A stretch of DNA of 64,000 bases from Diphasiastrum complanatum (lineage: Eukaryota; Streptophyta; Lycopodiopsida; Lycopodiales; Lycopodiaceae). Positions 23,897 to 35,572 of this stretch are shown piece by piece. The notes below the pieces were generated by a model that saw nothing but the letters and a program-made list of their open reading frames with translations, did not search any database and was not told the origin of the DNA. A program made the position numbers and the translations under genes. The stretch covers positions 5,273,246 through 5,337,245 of the forward strand of contig CM055101.1 of the NCBI GenBank assembly GCA_029204225.1, in the 5' to 3' direction. Position 1 is the stretch's first letter, and each line of letters starts with the position of its first letter.

Positions 23897-24739
23897 ATGT
23901 CTCATATAGATAGCTCTTCATCTTCATCATCCAACGAAGCTAGAATCATTGACAAGTTCAATGGTTCTAACTTCTACATCTGGAAATTAAAACTCCGGAT
24001 GATGTTGATAGATAGAGATCTTTGGAATGTAGTAGAAGGTACTGATTTGAAACCAGAAGATGGTGATCGAGCAAAGGCATGGAAGATCAAAGATCAGAAG
24101 GCCTTAGCATGTATCACACTCAATCTGGCTGACTCCCAAATATCCCATGTTATCACATGCAAAATATCTAAGAATGCATTAGATTTATTATTAAATCTCT
24201 ATGAGACTCATGATGTAACCACTAGATTACATCTTAGAAGGAAGTTCTTTACTCTTAGCATGTCTGATTCTACTGCCATCACTTCTCACATCAACAGTTT
24301 CAAATCTTTATTGGATCGGTTATCAGCTGTAGGATGTTCTATTCAAGATGATGATGTCGTTATGACCTTGCTTTCTTCTCTTCCAAAGTCATATGAGCAC
24401 TTTGTGGTGATGATCTCCACACAACCTGACCTCACTCTTCAAAAGGTGATTGGTCACCTACTTCAAGAAGAAATGCGGAGAAAGACTGGCAGCCTTTCTA
24501 TCAAAGACAAATCCATGGCTCTATACACCAAGAAGGAAGACTACTCCAAGGGCAAGAATCAAGTGCAGCATCAACAGCAGAAGCCTCATACTCAAAGTGA
24601 GAATAGTGGATCACGAAAGAAGCTTTACAAAAAAGCTGAAGGTTCCCTAAAATGGTTGAACTTTGAATTGTGCCTAAGTGTCGCATTTCGGAGAAATGCG
24701 AAAAAGGCAAAACTGTTGCGAAATTGTTTAAACTATTGA
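23897..24739 (+). pseudogene. Copia gag (UBN2), separated from its pol
   Basis: An open frame of about 280 codons from ATG 23,897. It contains KFNGSNFYIWKLKLRMMLID and a full UBN2-type capsid region (LWNVVEGTD, LHLRRKFFTL, VVMTLLSSLPKSYEHFV), then a Lys/Gln-rich basic tail. No zinc knuckle, protease or pol follows; after 24,650 the sequence is non-coding. It is unlike the gag of the intact element. The frame has stayed open, so it may be fairly young or a deletion derivative. The 5' LTR and primer site are absent upstream, where minus-strand pol begins within 40 bp. Confidence 0.8.
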
Positions 24740-25199
24740 ACTATGCTAGTTTCTCATTTCGAAAAAATGCGAAAAAGGCGACATTGTGGCGAACATAGTT
24801 CATTTCTGCAGATCGTCGTGACACTTAGAGTATTTATGCAGACTGTCGTGAAAGTAATGTATTTCTGCAAACTTGTTCTAAATGCAAGTTTGTGGAAGTC
24901 CTTGAAGATGGCCAAGTCTTCAGTGACTTCAAGTTATTAAACTTAACATCTGAAGTTGAAATTATGACACAATTGGTTACCCTTTGTTGGAGATCAACTG
25001 GAAGCCCGTTGTAGACGTTCTTCAAATAAATTGGCTGTCTGAGTTGTAATTCCTGCAGGTATTAAATGAGCAGACGTAGAACCAAAGTTGGTTTCACCTG
25101 ACCCTAGATCAATGATCAATAAACGTGCTGGGAGAATCATGAAATAGAAATTAGTCATTCACCAAGGAAACAACTGTGGGCTTAATTTCCAACACACCC
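24740..25199. other. Non-coding, possible LTR-derived
   Basis: Two imperfect copies of a CATTTCG(G/A)(A)GAAATGCGAAAAAGGC segment occur at about 24,685 and 24,755. There is no coding sequence. It may be the LTR or leader of the gag-only copia to its left. Confidence 0.35.
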
Positions 25200-26290
25200 C
25201 TAGGCCCCATCTTCTGTAAAACTTATGCAAGCAATCCAACTATCATTGTAATCCTCTCTGGTCGGTGAGACCAATACCACATCATCAGTATAAAGGAGGA
25301 TAGCAATCAAGATATCTTCAAGCTTGCAGCCAGAACCACCACACTGTGTAATGACTCTCTCCAACTCATCAATATACAAGCCAAAGAGGACTGGTGAGAG
25401 GAAACAACCATGTTTCAATCCAATGGTGCTCCAAATGTGATCAAATATGCCACTGTTATGCCGGAAACAACCCATGACAAACTCATTAAGTGCCATCACA
25501 ACAAGAACGATGACGGTGGAGAAGCTGAGATCTCGGAGTCTCTATATGAGCAATGAGTGAGGAACAGAATCAAAGGCTTTCCTAAAGTCTACAAAACAAC
25601 AATAAACCCTCTCTCTCTTGTGCTTAGACTCCTCAATCAAGGCTCGTAGTGTGAAGATGTGATCTGCAGTAGAATAATGGGCTCAAAAACCAGCCTGGGC
25701 CCATGGCATGTAGCCTCCTAGTCTCTGCTTATGAGCTCACAATAGACTGTAGTATAGTACATAGTTTTGCCAAGACATGCCCAATCTTGATGGTGCGGTA
25801 GTAGGCTCAGAATCATGTTATGGATGGGGATGTTAGTGCACCAGGAGGATGGGAAACCGGAAACAACTGTGGAGTTAAGAAGGGTGGCTATAGTGGGGGC
25901 GAATAAGTTAGAGGCATGGGAAAGGTGTTCAGATTCAAGGTCTTAGATATCTCTGGCCTTGTGAAACTTCATCTTCTTAATGGCTGCAAGTACCATGTCA
26001 GATGTGAATAAGGAGAACTCAAATAGTCGTGGAGATATAGAGATAGGTGAGTCGGTAGGGACATTGTATAGGCTAGTAGCATAATCAGTCCAATTGCGCA
26101 GTTCCTCCAGGAGAGGTGGTGGAGAGCGAGGAATGAATTCACACCAAAAAGTGCCCGAAGAAGAAGAACTGAAAAGAAGGTCAATGAAATGTTTCCCTTC
26201 AAAATCATCATAAGAACGCTTCTTACGGCAGAGAGCATGGTGGTAGGAGTGTCGAGAAGATCGAAGCAAATGTGGGGCATGGGTGTGTGA
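25200..26290 (-). pseudogene. LINE reverse transcriptase, degenerate
   Basis: On the minus strand the RT blocks appear in order. FTSDMVLAAIKKMKFHKARD (26,000-25,950) is followed by CCFVDFRKAFDSVPH near 25,590. Then come STIGLKHGCFLSPVLFGLYI and LLYTDDVVLVSP (catalytic Y-x-D-D, 25,250-25,290). This is a non-LTR RT with several frameshifts. The right end stops where the LTR of the gypsy element begins, so one insertion probably broke the other. No endonuclease is seen on this side. Confidence 0.75.
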
Positions 26291-26304
26291 ATAGGTTACT
26301 GCCA

Positions 26305-26728
26305 GTTACGAATAGAGCCACAGCTGATCTAGAGCTAAGCTATGAAAGCATCACATAAGCAAGACTTAACCCTAGAAAGTAGGAAAGAGAGAGATTAAGG
26401 AGGCTAAAGAGAGAGATCAATATCATCAGTTGAATGACAAATGACACAGTTTCCCTACTTATAGCCAAGAGGAAGCCCTAAAAGGAAGCTTCCAATGGCT
26501 AGGGCACTGGGAGGGATAATAGTGCACCCTCCAAGAAGGCCCCCACTCTCCAGTAATATGTCCAAATGGCCTAATAATGAATAATAAGGCCAAGGGCCAA
26601 CCATATAGTCTGAATGTCACTAATGAATAAAAAAGGGCCCAAGGCCTGCTTATGCATAAAGTAAAGTAACTATAAATGTAAATGGACGCGGCGAATGTAA
26701 TGAGCCGAGTCCATAACTCTCCCCGACA
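26305..26728 (-). repeat. 3' LTR of the gypsy element
   Basis: On the minus strand it begins TGTCGGGGAGAG and ends CTATTCGTAACT. About 424 bp. The end is fixed by alignment to the truncated 5' LTR and its primer site; the start is fixed less firmly, by the TG next to a T-rich tract. Confidence 0.75.
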
Positions 26729-26765
26729 CAAAAAAAAGACCCAACTGCCGAAAAGATAACCGGAT

Positions 26766-29700
26766 CAAGTAGCAGCAAGCCCTGGTGCATCAACAGCTAG
26801 AGGAACATCTGATGTAGAGGAATCAACAAGTGAAGCAAGAGCAGGAGCCTGATCTGCAAGTAATGGTGTATGATAAAAGACATCAATAGGCTCCCATGTG
26901 GCCTCCTCAATAGGACGACCATCCCACTGGACCAAAAACTGAATCTGCCGGCGGCGTTGACTATGGTATAGACGGACCTGTAATATAGCAGCAGGTAAAA
27001 ATGGAAATAACTCTGGAGCAGTAGGAAACTCAGCATCACAAGGAGCGTCATCCTCAATAGCAGCTCGTAATAAACTGACATGGAATACATCACAGGCGCG
27101 TGTGGAAGCAGGAAGCTGTAAGCGATATGTAACTGGACTAAGAACCTCCACAATGCTATAAGGCCCATAATAACGTGGTGCAAGCTTCTTAGTAGAAGCA
27201 TGGCCCTAGACAAAATGATGATGTGTAAACTGTAAGCGTAGATAAACCATATCTCCAAGCTAAAACTCAACATGGCGGCGGTGACGATCAATTGAGGTCT
27301 GATAACGCTGCTGAACATGCTGTAAATGAGAACTGACCCGGGTAATAAGCTCTCGAGCACCTGATAGAAAAAATGCAAGTGTAACAAGTGTATCCTCAGG
27401 AAGAGGAATGCCAGATAAAAGAGGTGCATAGCCATGAGATAATAAAAATGGAGAGACACTTGTGCTGGTACTAACAGAGCTATTATAGCTATACTCTTCT
27501 AAACATAAATGCTGATTCCAATCCTTCCCTGAAGGAGTAACAAAATGGCATGAATAATCCTCAAGGATCCTGTTAAGGACCTCAGACTGCCCATCAGAAG
27601 TAGAATGAGTATCCCGATCGGAAAGGATAGTACAAGAAAATCCATGCAGGCGGAAAATCTCTGATAGGAACAAACGTGCACACTGCTCTACTGTGATAGT
27701 ACTGCGAACTGGAATAAAATGTGCCTATTTCGAGAACCTGTCAACTACCACCATACATGAATCGTGACCACACTGGGTATGGGGAAGGCCAAGGATAAAG
27801 TTCATAGATATATCAGTCCACTGGCAATGAGGAATAGGCCAACTCTGGAGCAAACCAGCAGATTTAGCACGGGAGTACTTATTACGAAGACAGAAAGGGC
27901 AGGTACGAATAAGTACAGCAAGCTCAGATCGAAGAGAGGGCCAATAGAAATGGTCTTTGAGACGAGCATAAGACTTCTGAAAACCAAAGTGACCCCCAAC
28001 AGGAAAGGAATGAGCATCCGACAACAACTGGGAACGTATACCCAAAGAACTAGGGATACAAAGAGAATCATAATGATAAAGACGATTGTCAATAATGGAG
28101 TAAACCTGATGAGGACTGGACAAAACAGGTGGGGCAGAACTATAAACATCACGAAAATCAGAACATGTAAGGTATGCTGCAGGTAGGGCATCAAACCATG
28201 GAGAAATAGTAGAACCGAGTGTATTTAACAAAGCTGGAAGACGAGATAATGCATCAGCAGCAGTGTTAGCACAACCAGGACGATACAATATGGAGAAATT
28301 AAAAGACTGTAAAAACTGCAACCAACGAAATTGACGATCACTAAGGTCACGTTGAGAAAACAGATAACGTAAAGACTGGTGATCAGTAATAATGTCAAAT
28401 GGGACTCAATACAGATAATGACGCCACTTCTTAAGAGCATAGATAATAGCAAGAAGCTCTTTCTCATGCACAGAATAACGTTGCTCATAAGAGCGAAGAC
28501 GACGCGACTCATAAGCAATAATACATTGTGATTGGCGAAGTAAAGCACCCAAACCAACATTACTAGCATCAGTCTCAACAAGAAACTTCTGATCAAACTG
28601 TGGTAAACACATAACGGCAGCATCAACAACAGCACGATGAAGAGTATCAAACGTTGTCTGACAATCAGGAGTCCAAAGAAAAGTACTAGACTTCTTCAAA
28701 AGTGCATGAAGAGGAGCTGCGATAGTGGCAAAATGAGGAACTGGACGACGAAGGTCAGTGGCTAATCCAAGAAACATGCGAACATGATGAATATCGATAG
28801 GTATAGGCCAATCCTGAATGGCCTGAACCTTATGAGGGTCCAGACGAATGTGACCATTACAAATAAGAAAACCAAGAAACTCGATCTCAGAAACAGCAAA
28901 AGAACATTTAGACAACTTAGCAAATAACTGGTGGTGTACAAGTAACTGAAAGACAGAGAAAAGATGGGCAACATGCTTAGCAAGAGACTGACTAAAAATA
29001 AGAATATCATCAAAATAAACCAAGACACAATGACCAAGAAGCGGACGCAAGACATTATTCATCACATTCTGGAACGTAGGAGGGCCATTAGTAACACCAA
29101 AAGGAAGCACACGAAATTCATATAAACCAAGATGAGTACGGAAAGCAGTCTTATGTTCGTCAGAAGGGTGCATCCTGATTTGGTAATATCCAGAATGAAG
29201 GTCTATCTTGAAAAAGATTTTAGAGGTACCGAGCTAGTCAAAGAGGTCATCCATGTGTGGAATAGGGTACTGATTACGAATAGTCAACTTATTTAAAGCA
29301 CGGTAATCAATACAAAGATGTTTGGTACCATCTTTCTTATTAATAAGGAGAACAGGAGCACCAAAAGGGCTGTGACTAGGAACAATGAGACCCTGATCTA
29401 ACAAGGCAGTAATATGGAGCTCAAGCTCATCACGTTTAGATCGAGACATACGATAAGGGGGACGGGAAGGAGGAGCGGAACCAAGACGCAAGTCAATATG
29501 ATGGTTCATGTCACGTAATGGTGGTAGCGTCGTAGGTTCTGAAAAGACAAAAGTATACTGATGTAATAAGTCAGAAATCACCTGAGGAACAGCTGCTGGT
29601 GTAGAAACTGGAGGAACTGATACTGCCCGCTGAACACATAATAAGGTAGCACAATGAGCCTTCGACAGGCTACGAATAAACTGCTTTCCAATAATCAACT

Positions 29701-30277
29701 GGAAGTCTCCTTGAGAATCAATGCCCACAAGTGAGTGTGTAACTGCATCATGTACAAATGTCAATGTCTGATGTGTCAAGTCCAGTGTAACGGCTCCAAG
29801 AGATGCAAACCAATCAGCACCAAGGATAAGATCATAACGCTCCATAGGAATAATGTAAAGATCTGTCTGTCTAGAGAAATCTCCAATGCGGTATGGTAAA
29901 CGCTGAAACATCTGAGAACTAGGAAAAGAATGAGAACTGGCAACCTCAACTGTGAGAGGCTGGGAAGCAGGAACAGGTGAAGCACGGATCCGATTAGTGA
30001 TATAACTACTAATAAAAGAATGAGTGTTACCAGTATCAACTAAAGCAATATACTCACGACCTGTAATACGCACACGTAACCGAATGGAACAAGGACCAGG
30101 ACGCCCTGTCCAAGTAGCATAGGCAAGCTGAGCATGGCAAGTAGCAGGAAGTAAATTAGGGGAAGGCTCAAAGGATAAGTCAGGCTCATCAAAAATATGA
30201 ATGTAGATATCAGAATCATCTGGAGTAGTGCCCTCATGGTAAAAGCAGCAATAGTAGTAGGGAGAGGCTAGCGGCAA
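26766..30277 (-). pseudogene. Gypsy pol with C-terminal chromodomain, several stops
   Basis: Protease: [13 protein letters not shown] near 30,030. RT runs from [19 protein letters not shown] to LVYFDDILIF (29,010), broken by one stop after DDLFD (29,236). RNase H holds FLVETDASNVGLG and is broken by a stop at about 28,405. Integrase: GHFGFQKSYARLKDHFYWP with a CPFC finger, then SDRDTHSTSDGQSEVLNR, where roughly 25-30 residues between the second Asp and the Glu are deleted. The C-terminus has IQFLVQWDGRPIEEATWEP, a chromodomain-type segment thought to steer integration to heterochromatin. At least five stops. Protease starts in a different frame from gag. Confidence 0.88.
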
Positions 30278-31328
30278 TCACGGGCAAGATGGTCAGGTTT
30301 CTTACAACGAAAGCAAAGACGCTTCTGCTGAAGATCAGCAAACTCTGCAGACGTGTAACGTCGGACAAAAGCAGGTCGAGGAGTCAGAGGACGAGGAGGC
30401 GAAGGGGCAATGGAGAGAGCTGGAACAGAAGGGGCCGGTGTAGGGGTGAATGTAGCGGGAAAAGATGAAGCAAAAGGATGGGGTCGGGAGAAGCGGGAAG
30501 GAAGGGTGTCACAGTACTTATGCTGTAAAGTACTGGCAAGAGACATCGCCTCAACAAGTGTGGTAGGACGGAAGGAAGAAACATCATAACGTAAAGCATC
30601 ACGAAGCCCAGCAATGTAACGAGAAATAAGCTCAGTGGGTTGTAGATCTTTGAAAAGATAAGAAAGCTCCATAAACTGATCTGTATAAGAAGCAAGATCA
30701 CTGGTCTGAGTGAGACTATGAAATGTATCACGTTGGCGGTCAAGCCACTAAGGATCAATCATAGCATGGCGGAGGTCACGGCGAAAAGTATGCCATACAT
30801 GGAGCCCTTCCCGATCAGGGTCAACTCTATAAACTCGCCACCACGTGGCGGCACGTCCATCTAAATGTAAAGCAGCCAACTGGATCTTCTGAGGATCAGT
30901 CTTAAGGTAAATCTGAAATATGTGTCAAGCTTAGCAAACCAATTCTCTAATAAGTTCTCGTCGGAGGAACCGGAATAGGTAGCAAGCTGTACCCTATCAC
31001 GAAAGTCTCGAGCAAAGTGTGGCTCAGGAAGGGGGGGACGAGGAAAGAAACCAGGAGGTGGGTTAGATGGAATGAACGGTCCACCACCAGGCTGACTAGC
31101 AGAAGAAGATGGAAATCCAAATGGAGGGGGAGTCCCAAATGTGAGAAAAACAGGAGCTTTACCAGGACCATGAGGCTGTAAAGAATCAATCTGTGACTGC
31201 ATAGTAGCAAAGTTGGTCATAACTGAATCGAAGCGAAGAACGAGGCCAGAAAGGGTCTCATCCATGCGACAAAACTGATCGGATAAGGTTTCCTGAGTAG
31301 TCTCACTCGGGGTAGGTGAATGTGCCAT
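30268..31328 (-). pseudogene. Gypsy gag, one frameshift and one stop
   Basis: It starts at MAHSPTPSETTQ (ATG 31,328). A proline-rich linker (PPPFGFPSSS...PPPGFFPRPP) is followed by the capsid region ATYSGSSDENLLENWFAKLD. A frameshift near 30,910 interrupts it and homology then continues (LAALHLDGRAATWWRVY). A stop lies near 30,750. The zinc knuckle [14 protein letters not shown] is at 30,310-30,272, directly before the gag stop. Confidence 0.85.
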
Positions 31329-31990
31329 AATGATAGTAGAAGGAATAGACAAAAACTTGAGGGAGCGGACTCTTGTCGTCACCCCAAATTAGCCTATTAC
31401 AACCAATATTATCACAACTGAAAGAAAAAATAGACAACAATGAACAATGGAGAAGCTGTAAAAATGCGCTGGACAGCCAGGGATACAATGTGAATTTGAA
31501 AGATTAAACGGAGTCAAAATTCCTGAAAATGTGGTGGAGAATGAGCGCGCGACAGCCTTTTGATAAGCTATAAAAGATGGCTGAAATTGGGAAAAAAAAT
31601 AGGCAAAAGTGACAAGTTGGGAGTGCTGAGGCAACGATTTACAGGTTGAAGAATTTTCGTTGTTTGGAATAGCAAATGATGTCGGAATTGGGTAGTTTTT
31701 GGATGAGGATGGGCGCTGGACAGTCAGGGAACTAACTGTGGAAGATGGCTGCAAACTGGAAAAATATCAGACGAAAGTGACAGGTCAGAAGGCAGGGACA
31801 GCGATGGAAAGGAAGAGGAGGAGCACTGGGCAGCAAAGAAAAGAGGGGACAAAACAGGGGGAACGATGGGCAGGAAGGAGTGGAAGGAACAGCGATGGAA
31901 CAGGGCTGTCAAAACGGCAATGGAGCTATAGGAACAGCGATGGAGGAACAAGGCAAGGCAGCAAAGAAAAAATTCCAGATTGTGCTCAGA
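31329..31990 (-). other. Untranslated leader of the gypsy element
   Basis: No open frame of note between primer site and gag ATG on the minus strand. This is typical for the packaging/leader region. Confidence 0.6.
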
Positions 31991-32008
31991 AAAGTGCTCT
32001 GATACCAA
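31991..32008 (-). other. Primer-binding site, initiator Met tRNA
   Basis: Minus strand reads TTGGTATCAGAGCACTTT directly after the 5' LTR, complementary to initiator tRNA-Met. Confidence 0.9.
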
Positions 32009-32176
32009 GTTACGAACAGAGCCACAGCTGATCTAGAGCTAAGCTATGAAAGCATCACATAAGCAAGACTTAACCCTAGAAAGCAGGAAAGAGAGAGAGA
32101 TTAAGGAGGCTAAAGAGAGAGATCAATATCATCAGCTAAATGACAAATGACACAGTTTCCCTACTTATAGCCAAGA
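32009..32176 (-). repeat. Truncated 5' LTR of the gypsy element
   Basis: Matches the LTR at 26,305 for about 168 bp, then diverges completely after TATAGCCAAGAG. The outer part is lost, so no target duplication can be checked. Confidence 0.85.
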
Positions 32177-32180
32177 GAAA

Positions 32181-33330
32181 GGAGCGACAGTAAGTGACAT
32201 GACAAATGCCATTCTACAAAGTGCTCGCTACCATGCGTATGTCAATGGTGGCCACCTAGGTAAAGGCCCATCTTTGCAAACATTTAAGGAATGATGTTCC
32301 ACTACCGTTGGTGGGGCTGAAGTGAAAGTGAAACATGTCATGCGAATTACAAACCAACAGGTGGAAGATCTGGGTATCGGAAGGCCAAAGGATGGATTGC
32401 AAGGCGATTCAAGGACTGTCCGGAAGAAGCAGCTCATTACAAAGACATCTCAAATTGGTGATAATGATAGTCATAGACCAGAGTATGAGTATGTTACACG
32501 ACCAATGAGCCAACCAAGAAAATCCAAAAAGTGTTTGCCATTTTCCATTGATGTCGATCAGGAACCTAGAAGAGGAACTCCATCAAACAAAATATGTGAT
32601 AAGGTGCTAAAAAATGATGTGCATGACACCAACTGGGCTATACGATGACCCAAGCCCCGGAGTCAAATCAGATGTAGTGGATTTTCAATGGCACCGGTGG
32701 AAAGGTGCACAAGAATGATCAATGGTGTGGAGAAAGGGTCTTCTACATGAGTACTTACACCAAGTTTTTTTGCGAGGAGGCAAACTCCAGTTGGTGTGAA
32801 AGGTCGAATGTTCTAGTTTTGCAATGATGATGTGCGGCACACATGGAAACCCCTACAGTCCAATCGGAGCATTCTAGGCTATGGAAGGTTGTGAGAGGCA
32901 CCGCCATCACACAAGTTGAGAAGGCTTCGCCTGGAGGCTAGCATGGATGAGGGTGGTCCTTCAAGACCGACGCTGGAAAATCCATATCAAACAAGCCATG
33001 TCAGCACATCGTCCAAATCCCTAATCCCTAAAATGATGGTGGATCACATTGATAGATCTTTGGCATTTGGTCTTGTGACTGAAGGCTTTTCCAAGAATGA
33101 TGAGCTATATAAGGTTACTATTTTGGTTCATCCCAAATGTTCATGTAAAGACTTCAAGGCACGTGAGGCAAAAGGGAAGACCTACATGCCATGCAAACAC
33201 ATATATTTTATCTTTCTCCGGGTGTTGGGACTCACATGTGAAACCCATACTTTTGTCCACATTGCTCCCAGTAGAAGTATTTTCAGCACTGAGTAAGTAT
33301 CAAAGGTCTAGGGACCTATCACAATTGTAG
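32181..33330 (+). pseudogene. SWIM-type zinc finger protein remnant
   Basis: The best frame (32,916-33,296) ends with KCSCKDFKAREAK...MPCKHIYFIFLRVLGL, a SWIM zinc finger (CxC...CxH). SWIM fingers occur in MULE transposases, MEKK1-like and ZSWIM proteins, and mediate DNA or protein binding. Upstream frames (32,322-32,648) are basic and Ser-rich with no known domain. A frameshift near 33,290 lets the tail continue as ALSKYQRSRD. Stops separate the pieces and the left side is cut by the gypsy LTR junction. Whether it came from a host gene or a Mutator-like element is unclear; no MULE catalytic block or terminal repeats were found. Confidence 0.55.
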
Positions 33331-33497
33331 ATGACTAGGTAGGGTTGTATGACGTGAACAATGCAATATCATTTTTGTTGTGGTTTCAAATTGTACTCTC
33401 TTTTCGTTTAAAATTGTAGATGGCTAGGGCTGTATGAAGTGAACAATTCAATATCATTTTTGTTGTGGTTTCAAATTTTACTCTTTTTTTGTTTACA
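33324..33497. repeat. Imperfect tandem duplication, 89-bp period
   Basis: ATTGTAGATG(A/G)CTAGG starts at 33,324 and 33,413, followed by a shared ATATCATTTTTGTTGTGG block. Several mismatches, so older than the duplications near 9 kb. Confidence 0.8.
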
Positions 33498-33753
33498 TCC
33501 TAAACCCAACAATTCGTCGAACTAAGTAGCAGTGTAAATCTTCAGACATATTGTTTCATGGTTTTGAACATATATGTGAGTCACATTTTTGGACAAATAT
33601 TTGAATGGGGGAAAAAATGCAGAGTATACAAAAATCCAACATCTAACATGCTATATACTCTATATATCAATGAAATTAACATACCTACTCTATGCAGAGT
33701 ACAATCTCTTTGACATGCATTACCTAGCCCTACTAAGTACACTTGTATGCCCC

Positions 33754-33754
<1 letters not shown>

Positions 33755-33828
<74 letters not shown>
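33755..33828. repeat. (CT)n microsatellite
   Basis: About 37 uninterrupted CT units. Confidence 0.95.
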
Positions 33829-33829
<1 letters not shown>

Positions 33830-34245
33830 AGTCATTTCGCACATATTTCGCATATCTCGCATTGTTTTGGATAAGAACAAAATGTAACAATCAGAAACAG
33901 AGAACCTCAAACTGAAAAACGCTCATAAACTCATACAATAAAAAAAATGCTCAGAAACTCATACAATAGAAAGATGCTCAGAAACTCGCACAAGAAAGAA
34001 AGATGTGAGTGGATAATGCAAGTTCAACTGTCAATCAACCAAGGGATGGATCAGATGTATATTCCGGAATCTTGTTGTCCATCCTCATACCAAGTATGAT
34101 GTTCATTATAAACTCTCTCTCTCTCTTCCAACCCCAATAAGTGGAGGATGGGTGTGTTTTGGCACCACGGTAATTACCGGTTCACAATGAAATATTGAGA
34201 CGCTCAAAGCCCACCGCTTGAAAATTAGCTCGCCGCTCGAATGTT

Positions 34246-34749
34246 TTGGCTCGGAGAACGGTAAACCCCACGTCGGAGTGCGACGAATTCTCGCACACAA
34301 GTATGTCAGAGCAGGAGAGGCGCCTCCCTTTGGCCCGCGTGCATGGCCGAGGATTCTCATGGCTGGCTAACCGGGACGACATACACCCCAACACGCTGAC
34401 GCAATTTTGCCTAACGTGGCACCACAAGTATGAATTGGTGCGCTGGGCTTTCCACCGTGGAAACCAGAAGCAGGACCAACAACAATGGAACCAATGGGTC
34501 AAATTCGTACATGTCGTACCCTTGCAAGCAGTTCGGAGGGCACCTCGTCTTGAAATGCCAAAATATGATGGATCGACAATCCAATAAGGTTCTTCCAGAT
34601 CTACGAACAAGCGTGCAAAATCTATGGTGAACAAACTCCGGCCAAAAAATTGAAGTTGTTTCCCATGTCACTGGTAACTGCAGCCCAAGATTGGTTCTTC
34701 AACCTATCGGCCGAAGAAAAGTCTACCTGGAAAGGAGTTAATAAATAAA
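34246..34749 (+). pseudogene. Gypsy gag capsid fragment
   Basis: The right half encodes RAPRLEMPKYDGST, then after a frameshift FFQIYEQACKIYGEQTP and KKLKLFPMSLVTAAQDWFF. The plus-strand gypsy at 62,853 has the same order (RAPRLDLPKYNGST, SCEVYGE, KLKLFPMALIDASQDWYY), so the two are one lineage. The 34,246-34,520 part is open but not recognisable. Confidence 0.65.
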
Positions 34750-35261
34750 TTTTAGTCTTGTGCCAAACAAGCTGATGATACATAATCTTGATAATAAATG
34801 TCGTATGATGATGATCTTTGAAACCCAAATGATTGAAGAAAACTTGAGTTTCTACTTCTTCAAAGCTTTAGTATTTTTCTCTCTCTTTATTACAATCATT
34901 GGGCTAGACCGACATATCGGATGAGGACGACACCGACCAATCAGGCATCCACAAGCCAAGTCCAAGACAAGTTATCGGGCATGGATGAACTATCGGGCCT
35001 CAGCTACTCGGGCGTGAAGTTTTTCAAACTATCACGACCCACCGCCGCCATGCAACGTTATCCAAGATGTAGTTAAACTTAAACTTAGCTAATCAAAATC
35101 TTGTAATCTCACCTGACAAAGTATATGTGCTGGATCAGCATGAGAGATTATATATGCAGAATTGGTCCAAGGCATGAACTTTCTGGGCACTTTGAGTTGC
35201 CTCCTCTATTTCAAATTTAACCAACTTAATCAATGCCAGCCACAACCTCTCCATCCCCTTC

Positions 35262-35572
35262 TTGTGCTTTGACCAGCAATTCTGCCTGCAGAGTGCCGCA
35301 CAACAACAACAAGCTAGACAATGGACTAGAACCCCGCTTGGATGCTTTGCATGTGGAGAAAATCACAGAGTTGCAGAATGTCCGAACGAAGGAAAGTTTG
35401 TCCCATTCTGTCAAGAGTGCGGTTATGGACATTGTTACAAGGATTGTCCAGCAAGACCAAAACAATCGCCGATTACTGCTCCATTGAATATGATTACAAT
35501 CAAGAAAAGACCAGCAGCTCAACTTGGAAATGAAAAGCAATTAGCAAGAGTGATTAGCACATGAGGATGCTT
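35262..35572 (+). pseudogene. Gypsy gag with two short zinc knuckles
   Basis: A 100-codon frame has CFACGENHRVAEC (residues 28-40) and CQECGYGHCYKDC (50-62). Both have CX2CX3HX4C spacing, then a basic tail. It probably belongs with the capsid scrap at 34.5 kb, the intervening part having decayed. No protease follows. Confidence 0.65.

Larger units (their letters stand above)
26305..32176 (-). mobile_element. Ty3/gypsy chromovirus-type element, inactivated
   Basis: A minus-strand element with a complete 3' LTR on the left (26,305-26,728), coding region 26,766-31,328, primer site 31,991-32,008, and a 5' LTR on the right cut to its last ~168 bp (32,009-32,176). The two LTRs match at about 97% over the shared part by eye. 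The protein order gag, protease, RT, RNase H, integrase, chromodomain is that of plant chromoviruses. Stops and an integrase deletion make it non-autonomous. Confidence 0.9.

Noticed and set aside
27764-28194. Long frames opposite or offset to gypsy pol
   Set aside because: Shadows of the integrase/RNase H coding strand; no domain of their own.
30266-30280. Programmed -1 frameshift between gypsy gag and protease
   Set aside because: No slippery heptamer with a clear structure was seen, and the element has other frame damage, so mutation is simpler.
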